A DNA stretch of 64,000 bases, taken from assembly GCA_036927565.1 (NCBI GenBank), contig JAYESD010000008.1, forward strand, positions 120,183,498-120,247,497, written 5' to 3'. The first letter of the stretch is position 1, and every line of letters starts with the position of its first letter. Below the pieces are notes generated by a model. That model was not told the origin of the DNA. It ran no database searches and saw only the letters and a list, made by a program, of their open reading frames with translations. Positions 54,990 to 64,000 of the stretch are shown piece after piece. Both the position numbers and the translations under genes were made by a program. Source of the stretch: Tuctoria greenei. Its lineage: Eukaryota > Streptophyta > Magnoliopsida > Poales > Poaceae.

Positions 54990-57330
54990 TTAGAGCTAAT
55001 GATTTAGGAATCATAACGCTATGGTCGGAGGTGTTGATGGTTGAGTATGCCCTGGAGCGAACGACAACGATGGGAGAACACCTGGATAAGGATGCAAGCC
55101 AGAGGCCAGCATCGACATAAATCTCTGAGGTTGTGGAATGTATGCTTGACCACTCTCAGAACCCTGTGACACGTACGGTTACGATTTTGTGTTATAACTA
55201 TAATTAATAAGACATGCAGTTATATCTGTGATTAGGAGCCAACATGTTGTCTTGGCTGTATCGGACGAGGCACAGCGAACTATGATCTAACGCCACCTTA
55301 AGGGAAGAATTGCATTAAGTAAAGATATTCAGTTAATGAATTTAACACATATATGGTAAGGAGTATACTAACTTGAGTAAAACACACAAATGTATCTGCG
55401 ACATCATGTCGAACTGAGATTGTTGCGGGATACTGAATTAAGAGCCGGTGTTACCTTGACTCAAGAATTGCATAAGTAAATTGTTTGTGAGATCTTAAGT
55501 AGAACCATTTTTAAAATCGAATAAATTGTTTAATTGATAAGATTACATGTTACCTGAGTCATATACATATATTGTGTCTATTGCTGCAGAATTTGTGTCT
55601 GTTGTTGCTGCTTTTGCAGCTGCATCTACATCTCCTCCCAGGTGCATCTCAATTATTCTCTTAGTTCATCTGCCTCCGCAGTAGACCGAGACCGATTAGA
55701 ACTGGCACTGTAGGACTATCGTCATCTAACATAAGCCTCGCGCTCCACATAACCGTCACCCAATCCAAGTCTACAAAATACACAAGCGTGAAGAATCGAC
55801 AGTCGTTAAACTATAAACCATCATTATTTTTGCACATACCTTCCATGCGGTACACCTTCGCCGGCTTCATACGTCGCACCCACATCCAACGGCGCTCTTA
55901 CAAAATCCATGTCATCTCCATGCTTAAAATACTCAACATATTTTTCATGCGAGAATAGATTGAGCTCATGAATAGATGTAATAAAAGATTATTTGACTTC
56001 ACAAATAGATGTAACAAGCACTCAACATACTTAACACTTTTATGTTGCCGTCTTGTCAGACAACTGCTCCAGACATTCTGAATCTTTGCCTCTGTGCCCC
56101 TTGAGGTAAACCTCAAAAAAAGTAGGAGTGACACCTGTTTCAGCTTCTTGCAATACCAAAATCTAACAGGTCAATCAATTCAATTTTTTGAAGCAATCTA
56201 AAAATGATTGTAATAGTTCATACCATTTTTCTTGCCATACGCAAATGTCCATCAGCCCCATAATGTTGTATTCCAAGCTTGCTCTTTCGGTTTCTATTCA
56301 ATATCCTTCTGAACTCTTTCAATGCTCAGTACTCACATGCCATTCCCAAGCTGTCATATCTGCATAGATCCAATCCACACTGATCTGCAAGTACTCATCC
56401 TTGCGCAGGTGAATTTTAGCTTCTTGCTTGTTTGTCGTGGGCTGAAACAATCTTGTCTTATAATACATGGTCACAACTTGATCTGTGCATCAGAGGAGTT
56501 CTTCATAAGTCTTCTCGCCGACATCTCAAAAACGACCCTCGCATATGCTCTACTCACACCTTTCTCCAAGCGAAACAAACCCTACATAAAAATAACAATT
56601 AATATCAACCAAAGTAAGATGCAACATAATTGAGACAATCAAAACAAACTTATCCAAAACATCTCCCAAACTTTTTCCTGACAAGTAACTGAAGTGTCAT
56701 ATGATTTAGGGCACAGTGATCCCAATTATGCAGAACAATTAGTTGATCGCCCGCTAGAACCATCCTCGGGAAGGAAAACCGGATGATATTTCCTAACTCC
56801 GTGTTAACTACTCGTTGATGCCCCTTGCCATCCCAACTAGGATCAATCAAGCATCTAGTACCCTTCGGTTTTATAATCATCTGCTCTTCGAAGCTTTTAC
56901 TTGGATTACATGAAGGGTTCCTCCGCAGCCTGTACAAATAACATTAGCTAGTTGACAAGAAAACCAATATAAAAGATATCTTATCAAATAATATGAAAAC
57001 AGTACATGTAGGGGCATCAATCAGTCTGCCCCTGTCTTGCCTTAGCTAACTCTGCCATTCTTGCGAACCTTGCATTTCGATCCGGATCATCTTTCTCTTC
57101 GCCGCTCTCTTCATCACCCTCAGGACTACCCTCAGGACCACCCTCAGAGGAGGACGACCCAAGGGCATGCTCTATAGTGCATGCTCCTGAGCCTCCTCCA
57201 TGTACAAGTCGTCCTGAACCTCTCTTACTTGTGTGCGACTCAAACCTCGTGCTAGCTGGTTCAATGCCTACTCTGCCACACACCCAATGAAATGTCTTTG
57301 TCCCTCTGCATTCATGATGGTGCCCTGCAA
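54990..57330 (-). pseudogene. CACTA-associated Ptta/En/Spm-like gene, exons in decay
   Basis: The clearest exon is 56650-56937 on the minus strand. It has MIIKPKGTRCLIDPSWDG and HQRVVNTELGNIIRFSFPRM, followed by a WDHCALNH block, as in plant Ptta/En/Spm (Transposase_24) proteins. An exon near 56040-56150 has TGVTPTFFEVYLKGHRGK, also of that family. 57017-57310 encodes an acidic Ser/Gly/Glu-rich segment, and 55050-55170 a Pro/Gly/Tyr-rich stretch like the family C-terminus. These proteins are thought to help the transposase at element ends. Exon borders are uncertain and there are stops, so I call it a pseudogene. Confidence 0.65.
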
Positions 57331-57626
57331 ATGCAAATAAACATGTAAAAAATAGAAAATAGATGATTATGACATTGAAATGAACATAAAAAACATAGTA
57401 CCAGAAACAAGGATGTGTGTTCCGAACCACTACTGGGCTGAGACATGGAGGAAGAAGTACCACTGTGCTTCTTCCCCCTTTTTAAATGCTTCCACTTGTG
57501 CATCTTCACAAATTTCAAAATAATAATAAGTATAAGAGAATATAAAACAACAAACAAGAAATGTTAAAGACTAAAAGATGTTCAAAATAAGAATTAAAAT
57601 CTCAAATAATGCATACAACAAGAATT

Positions 57627-58019
57627 AAAAATCATCAGCATCAGAATCGACTTCTGCCACACATGCATGAATATGTTCACATCTCTCTTCTTCTTCCATC
57701 TCTTCTTCAAACTCTTGTCCTTCACTCTCTTGCTCAAATCTCTCTTGTTCTTCAATAATTCTTTTTTGCTTTTCAATAATTCTTTTATGATTGCCAAAGA
57801 CGTTTTCTCGAAGGACCCACTTGTTCTTCAGGCATTAACTCTAGAGTAGCACTAGCTATTTCTACATGTCCTGTCTCACAAGATATCCTAAAATCTTGTA
57901 CTTCATCAACTTCATCTTGATAGATACCACCATCATCATCTTCTCGAGGCTCCATGTACGCATCATAACGATGAGGGTGCACTTCACAGTTAACTTTATA
58001 TACAACCCACCAATTTTTC
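57627..58019 (-). pseudogene. CACTA transposase (TNP2-type) C-terminal fragment
   Basis: On the minus strand QKNWWVVYKVNCEVHPH (about 57980-58025) matches the end of TNP2-type transposases. It is followed by an acidic tail (EPREDDDGGIYQDEVDEVQD). After a frame change a very acidic end reads FEEEMEEEERCEHIHA and finishes at about 57627. The upstream part is cut off by the LTR starting at 58020. It lies upstream of the Ptta-like gene in the same direction, as in known CACTA elements. Confidence 0.65.
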
Positions 58020-58722
58020 TGTAACACCCTCATTTTCATCCATCATGCATTCCATTCATTATTATACATGTTTAACATAATGCAACACAAAAAGGAACAA
58101 GATTAAAATGAATTATAGCAAAAACAACATTTAAAAACCTGGCTTTGTACGAACTTGTCCAAATTAGACTCCGGAGTAGTCCAATTTAGCTACTGCTGTC
58201 CCCTGAAATTTTTCACTAATTGCTAGAGATTAGTCCAGAAATCTTTTTGATCTTGAACGGACTTGTCCGATTGACTCTGATCTTGAACGGACTTGTCCAG
58301 TGTAACACCGTCATTTTTAGTATCATGCATTGCATACATTCTCATGCATAAAACATTAGTAGAAAAAAATGAAGGAAAAACGATAAAACATATATATAAA
58401 TATGTGTAGGTAATAAGAAACGTGAATGAGAATATAAAATATATAATAGAAAAATTAATATAAACAAATGGAAAATGTATATATAAAAAATATATAAATT
58501 CTATAAAGGAAGAAAAAAATAAAAATAAAAAAAAAAGAATTTTCAGAACCTTCTGGAAGTTTCTGGGGGAAGCTTCCCTTCCACGCCCCCAGAAGGTACC
58601 GGGCAAGGGCTGGTCCGAGCGCCCTAGCGCCCGCGTGCGCCCCCATTTTTGGCCGAAGCCGATCAGGACTTGAGTCCCGAGGCTCGTGCCACACCGGGAA
58701 TCCCGTGGGTTCCTCGCTCGGC

Positions 58723-58730
58723 TATATAAG
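58723..58730 (+). promoter_or_regulatory. TATA box in the nested LTR
   Basis: TATATAAG followed by GAGCCGCAAGGCC lies in a GC-rich stretch, a strong-looking LTR core promoter. Confidence 0.55.
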
Positions 58731-61308
58731 GAGCCGCAAGGCCCCGACTTTTCAAGCACCAGCGATTGTAACTTCCAGCCAGCCGCCAAGTATAAAAAGG
58801 AGGCCGCACCAAGGAGAAAAAGGAGGAGAGAAAAGGGAAGAAGAAGAGGAAGAGAAGGAAGGAGCTGCCGTCCGCTGGAGATCGTCGTGCCGCCAAAGGA
58901 CCGCTGTGCCATCTATTTTGTTTACACTGTGCCTCCGTTCCACGACCCTTGGAGCTGCTGCATCTATGGTAGGATACATTTTCCGAGATGAATTTAGCAA
59001 TGTAATAGATCTAATACTCAGAATTAAATCATAGTTGCATCTACATCTATTTTATTTCAGCAACCCTATTTATCGCTAAAACCAACGTAAACTCACATGA
59101 AGACATATGAACTAGTTGTATCTAATTAATAAACAACCATATATAATTAATTATCGAACTTTGCATGCATTCATGTCATTGCATATTGATTAATATGTGT
59201 GCATTGTGTTGATTCGTATGTGTTTTCTTGAATGTGTATGATCGCGAGTAGAGGGACGTGCTCAAGAGGCCGTATATGAGGATTTCCAGAACCAAGACTT
59301 CGAAGCTCTTGAGCAACCCAACCCGTCAGAGCAAGGTAAGTGTCCTTGATCATATTGATCCCGTTTTTTATTAAATATTTTGTTTTCGAAATTGCATGCT
59401 CGTGTAAATATGATGGGAAACCCATACGTAAGAGTTTACTAGCGTTGTATGCCACTCCTTGTCACTGGGGTATACATGACGAGTCGGGTATGGATATTTT
59501 TATTTCTGTATTGCACCGCTACACGGGTTATGGGTAACTTAAATAATATACTTGACAACTTCAATTATGAGAAATTGGGATGGTAATGGAATGATGATTA
59601 ATTTAGCAACATGGAACTTAGCAGATCTAAGCAAGCATGGCACAGTGGAATGGGTTGGATGGTACGGTGGTTTTGCTGGCCTTAGATCCAAGGACCGGTT
59701 CATGCGAGAATATGCCAGGACAACAATGCCACCATAAGGCCAAGTATGAATGCGGCATAGCTGAATAATTAGGTGTGCTGCTAGTATGAGTGTCAATAGG
59801 AAACGTGACGGAGATGATCGATGAGGAGCTTCACTTGGAGGAGGAGCCGAGGAGTAACCCTCTTGAAGTTTCATGACGGATTCTTCGAAGGAAGATCAAG
59901 CCTAACTATTAACATTTGCCTAGTCGCAAACCAAGGCAAGCCCCAATTTGCATTTAAGTGCTCTTTCAAAGTTTCTATTTGTATCACCTATGTCTAGGAT
60001 GAATTTTGTGCATTAGGGCTAAGGTGCTTGTTACTCCACTTGCATGACCCACAAATTCCATGGAGTATTGGGTAGGTCTAGAGCTTGACGAGTAGAAAAT
60101 GCAATGCTAATGTTTTGAGGAATCCGGTAGAAGTCGAGTAGTTGGAATCTACTCACGAGATAGAATTTTATCACATGGAATGGAGTCTATCAAAGAATTG
60201 ATAATGAATATGAATTGGAGACCGAACACGGGATAGGAGGCAGCGAGATGTGATCTCACGTGCGTAGCCCTGCTTGTGTCCATTGAGGACCGATCCGTGT
60301 GCTTCCCTGCTAGACAAGTTTGAATTGTACCGGGTGCATATTGGGCATATGGAACCCAGTAAACCGATGTAACTTGATAACTTGGGTGTCGAGGCATAGC
60401 CCACTGTCGATGGGGGTGGGTTGAGGGCAGAAAGGTGTAAATCTGCAGGCAGGTACAAACACGCTCCGTGTGGGGACCTTATGCCTGCGATGGCGGGACC
60501 GGTTCACCGTTTGAGTTTCTTGTGAAAGGTTTCTGCGTATGACATCGTGAGGAGCACCGCACGCTTCTTACACACGGGTGTGCGTGACGTGTTATCTGGG
60601 TGTCTATTGATTGCAATCACCGTCCCTCGTGGTTATTTGAGTACCGCTTGTTCACTGCGCCGTGACGTAGTAAGAAAGAGTAGTTCAATTATTATGAACA
60701 GCTTCCATGATTATTATTGTATTGCAATTTGTGTGGCTTAGAGAGAGCACAATTAAAGTTTACAATTTACAAACACTTAACCTGTAATAGCATTATGTGG
60801 GCATGTCATATCATTGGCAAATCGTTTCTTGTTTGATTGCGGAGTCTATGATGTGTCGTTCCTGAGGAATGTCATTTGCTACTTAAAACATGACTATAAG
60901 GATCCACTTGTAGGCGAATCTACTTATGATATTTCCTACCTATGTTTAGTCTTCACCTTGCTTATGTCTAGTGAGACGGGTCAGTCTTGCTGAGCCTTAT
61001 GCTCACGTTTGCAGTTAATGAGTTTTTGCAGGTTATACCGTTGATGAAGGGCTTGATGACGACGCCTTACCCTCATCAGGGTTCACAGCTGAGTGGGATC
61101 CCTGCACGCCGCCGTGATCAGGAGAGCGAGTGCTGCTAGTGCGAAGCGTCCTAAGGGCATGGACAACTTTGCTTTTGCATAGCTAGAGCTGAGAGCGTAG
61201 CCATGATGTATAGGCACTTTTCTTTATTTAGTATTGTAAAAACTTTCGCTGTGTTTAAACATAAAAGACTTGGTTTGTATTTTATTCTGGTTCTTTTAAT
61301 GTATATTG

Positions 61309-61338
61309 TTGGGTGTCGAATCGCACGACACCACCCAA
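61309..61338 (+). repeat. Conserved hairpin 35 nt before the LTR end
   Basis: This is the third copy of the 30-nt hairpin (TTGGGTGTCG and CGACACCACCCAA), at the same distance from the LTR terminus as the other two. Confidence 0.7.
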
Positions 61339-62034
61339 TGAGATCCTTGGACGTCGGGACCCCGAACCCCACACCGATCACGAGCACCTGGACAACTTCC
61401 ATGATTAGAATTAGACTTGGGTTTTGGGGGATGGTTTGGTTGTGTCACATGAGTATGGCCGGTTACAGAGGATATGAAATTGGCATATAGTTATGGTATT
61501 GATTGTTGGCTGGTTATAAATATATTATGATGGTAAATGAGGATGTCATTATGAGGTATGATAATTACTTTGGTTATATTGGGATTTAATTACACCTAGA
61601 CATTGCAGGATGCTTTTACTTGATTGCGTACTAAAATTTGCTTTCTGCAATGAACCATTTACACCCATCCTTGCTTTAGCTACATGTCATACTTTTCCAC
61701 ACTTGCTGAGTATGACATGTTCTCACCCTTGCTATTCTCCCACCAACAGCTACAGGAGACACTTGTGAGTACCTTGAGGATCACGTAGTACTAGATTACG
61801 TGCTACCATCAATTGCCTGTGAAATGGAGTCATGCTACTTAGTTTATTTTCCGCTGCAATAATTAGAGGCTTGTCATTCATGAACCATTGGATTATTGTA
61901 ATAAGGTACTTATTTACTATTTGAGGCATGGTGAAATTCTGAATATCGTGTGTGATGTATCTGTGTATTTATGTTGAACGTCTTGGGCACACATATACGC
62001 TATACTTGGTTCGTATTCTGAATCGGGTGTCACA

Positions 62035-62772
62035 TGTTCCATGCGGACTAGTCCGTTGAACTTTGTGGTCAAGTGCGGACATGTCCGACCCATGGTGCGG
62101 ACTAGTGCGGTCTTTCAACTTTGGAATTCTTCGAACTTCTTTAGTTATCTCCAAAATGACTCAGAGCTTGCTCTAACATGTAAAACTTAATTGTAACTAG
62201 TTAGTAAGCAACAATAGCAGCCTAGTAACAAGTATTACATCATAATTGCATCATTCATGCACGTCATGGCATATTGAGTACAATATGAGCATTTATTTAT
62301 TGTAATGTTTGTTTTGCGTTTTTGTCATGCAGAATAGAAGGTAACGCTCTAGAGGTTGCTTACGAGGACCTTCAGCACCAGAACTTCGAAGCTATTATCC
62401 AAAGGGCAAGGCAAGTGTCCCTGATCATTTTGATCCTTTTTTGAAATTTTTTATTTGCCAAACTGCATGCTTGTATCAAATTGATGGGAAACCCATGATA
62501 GGTGTTTACTGGACTTGTATGACCACCCTTGTCTCTTGGTATATATTGTAGTGAGTCGAGGATAGCATTTTTCAGTTTTGCTAGGCTATAATTTAATTGG
62601 GATTGAAGAATAACTAAATGGTTTAATTATGAATTAATGAACTTATGGACAATGTGAAGTGATGAATGTGATTATTTGGTAACATGGGACTTGGGTGATC
62701 TAAGCAAGCACGTTTTGCGGACTGGATTGGATAATATGGTGGTTTCGCTTGCTTTAGATCTAAGGACCAGTT
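62035..62772 (+). repeat. Another fragment of the Tekay-related LTR
   Basis: 62330-62760 matches 59240-59740 (shared words include GAACTTCGAAGCT, GATGGGAAACCCAT and TTTAGATC(C/T)AAGGACC). It is cut at 62772 by the next element. The start, near palindromic GGACNNGTCC words, is unclear. Confidence 0.6.
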
Positions 62773-63641
62773 TGATAGGATCATAGTTCCCGATCGTTCG
62801 ATGAGAATAGGAGGGTTTGATTTGTGAAGAAGAAGACGTTGGCGATCCAGCTACACCGTCCCCAAGACGATGCGCCTTAGTGATCGGTACACTGAATCCG
62901 AAGTTGTATTGTTCTTGTTGGCACACAATCAACCTAACCACGAGGGCCTTTGTTCCTCCAAGCAATTGAAGAACACACAAGAAAAAAAAAGAACAAGCAC
63001 TGGTCTAATGAAACAATCAAAAAGTGGGGTTTCCAAATACAAATAGACGGGCGATCTAGTCGACACGCGCGTGTACAAGGAAGCAGCAGAAGCTAACTTT
63101 CAAATAAACAAAACCCACCATCTAATGAGGGCGGCAGCTACTGTTTAATACCTTCCTAGGGTCATGAGAAACTTTAATCACGAGTCCCTAATGGGCTCTT
63201 AACAATACATGGGCCATGGGCCCAACTTTGGTGACGCAACACCATGGATAGAAAGGGTCTCGGTATTAAAATAATGATTGCGGCCGGCTCCAAATAGATA
63301 TGGATATGAGGTCAGATTTGTTTGAAAGTAAACTTGGTAATGTTTCTAGGAAGTACTTGAACATATGGATCGGAGTCCGTATGAAATCGTGGTGGCCGTC
63401 ACAAGTTGATGCTGTTCTGCTGTCCAAATCCTGTCCGGGTGAACTCCCTTCCCTTTGGCTCCCCTCCATTGTTCCTAAGCAAAACAAGAAAGCATCGGTT
63501 CCACGGTCTAGATAAGATGGACATAAAGCCATGAATGAGTTCACCTCGTAGTTTAGTTGATCTGCACAAGTGCGAGTAATCGGACTGAAAACCGGTAGTT
63601 GAGTGGGTGTGGATGTATCGACAGTGTTGATGTCCTCATCA
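62773..63641 (-). repeat. 3' LTR of the second CRM-like element
   Basis: 869 bp. Its first 375 bases on the minus strand are open and encode the pol tail (DEDINTVDTSTPTQLP, PITRTCADQLNYEVNSFMAL), as in the first copy. Confidence 0.8.
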
Positions 63642-64000
63642 TCGTCCCCTTCTTGTATTTGAGTCATCTGCAAATCAAGCTCATCTTATTCTCCCAAATC
63701 TAATATGGCTTCAAATCTGCAATGTTAAATGTGGGACTAACACCAAAATCCACAGGCAACTTGAGTTTATATACATTATCATTAGTCCTTTCTAACACTT
63801 TGAATGGAACATCAGCTCGAGGTAACAATTTAGACTTTCTCAAATCAGGAAACCTATCCTTTCGCAAATGTAGCCAAACCAAATCACCAGGTTCAAAAGT
63901 GATTGGTTTCTTTCCCTTACTATGAGCAAGTTTGTACTTAGCATTCATGCACTCTATATTCTTCCTAGTGGTTTCATGCAATTTTAAGATCAATTCAGCA
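63642..64000 (-). pseudogene. Integrase C-terminus of the second CRM-like element
   Basis: The frame 63993-63700 reads ILKLHETTRKNIECMNAKYK, then GDLVWLHLRKDRFPDLRKSK, FKVLERTNDNVYKLKLPVDF and FNIADLKPY. It stops at about 63700, where relatives continue with LGEEDE. After a frame change the DDDEDI tail continues into the LTR. The rest of the element lies beyond the window. Confidence 0.83.

Larger units (their letters stand above)
58301..61373 (+). repeat. Tekay-related LTR nested in the previous LTR
   Basis: It starts TGTAACACCG at 58301 and ends ACCCCACA at 61373, about 3.07 kb. Its 59930-61373 part matches the 3' end of the solo LTR at 10030-11378. It holds a TATATAAG box at 58723-58730, and the conserved hairpin at 61309-61338. 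No primer-binding site follows. Flanking 5-mers do not match for this start. If it began at 58272 the flanks would both be CCGAT, so the exact start is open. Confidence 0.6.
58020..62034 (+). mobile_element. LTR (probably solo) inserted in the CACTA transposase, itself split by another LTR
   Basis: It starts TGTAACACCCTC at 58020 and the likely end is GGGTGTCACA at 62034, so the ends form inverted repeats. Flanking 5-mers TTTTC (58015-58019) and TGTTC (62035-62039) agree at four of five bases. Without the inner LTR it would be about 0.9 kb. The end assignment is less sure than for the elements above, because all the sequences here are related LTRs. Confidence 0.5.
62773..64000 (-). mobile_element. 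Second CRM-like gypsy element, 3' end only
   Basis: The 3' LTR is 62773-63641, starting TGATGAGGACATC on the minus strand and ending CCTATCA. The pol end lies above it and runs off the window. It is in the opposite orientation to the copy at 25130-32339 but has the same LTR start and the same protein tail, so it is the same family. The five bases outside the LTR (CAGTT, 62768-62772) are one TSD copy if the other end confirms it. Confidence 0.82.

Noticed and set aside
58223..58912. 229-codon minus-strand ORF with long Phe/Ile/Tyr runs
   Set aside because: It is a shadow of AT-rich and GC-rich LTR sequence, with low complexity and no family resemblance.

Overview
This is plant nuclear DNA, almost certainly from a grass. 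It is nearly all nested, decayed LTR retrotransposons (Ty1/copia and Ty3/gypsy), plus one CACTA DNA-transposon remnant and one fragment of a host-type gene. Every coding region I recognise is broken by stops, frameshifts or insertions, so I see no gene that is likely to work. The mix of lineages (Sirevirus, Tekay chromovirus, CRM-like chromovirus, Tat/Grande-like gypsy, CACTA) and the nesting depth suggest pericentromeric or other gene-poor heterochromatin of a large grass genome. Species cannot be told.

Layout. (1) 86-11378 is a solo LTR of a Tekay-like gypsy element, flanked by a perfect 5-bp target-site duplication (TSD) TAAGC. A minus-strand copia element (1646-8466) sits inside it. (2) 11435-21177 is a minus-strand Sirevirus-like copia element with a perfect TSD GACTC. 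(3) 21183-21666 is a minus-strand fragment resembling plant tryptophan synthase beta type 2. (4) 21920-54026 is one large minus-strand Tat/Grande-like gypsy element with two LTRs of 1,044 bp each. Between them lie an antisense ORF on the plus strand, a tandem-repeat block, a broken pol with a second RNase H, and the primer-binding site. (5) A plus-strand CRM-like gypsy element (25130-32339) splits the antisense ORF of the Tat element. (6) A Tekay element (40318-52977, TSD CCAAA) is inserted in the Tat primer-binding site. (7) 54027-58019 is a minus-strand CACTA (En/Spm) remnant. (8) 58020-62772 is a mosaic of nested LTR fragments. (9) 62773-64000 is the 3' end of a second CRM-like element on the minus strand, which runs off the window.

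The most unusual structure is item 6. The two outer ends of this Tekay insertion are in plus orientation and are bracketed by a perfect TSD. Its whole body (primer-binding site, gag, pol, polypurine tract) is inverted relative to those ends. The result is a 6.1-kb palindrome of two 3.0-kb LTR arms at one side, and a tiny LTR-end palindrome centred on a conserved hairpin at the other. This fits one insertion followed by (or made with) an internal inversion with breakpoints inside both LTRs, and later collapse of the second palindrome.

A second notable signal is the antisense ORF of the Tat element. Its exon 1 has no frameshift over about 1.5 kb, yet carries seven TAG stops and one TAA, and no TGA. 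That is what C-to-T decay at CAG (CHG methylation) sites would give. A 77-bp GT-AG intron restores the frame, and the reading frame also joins exactly across the CRM insertion when one TSD copy is removed.
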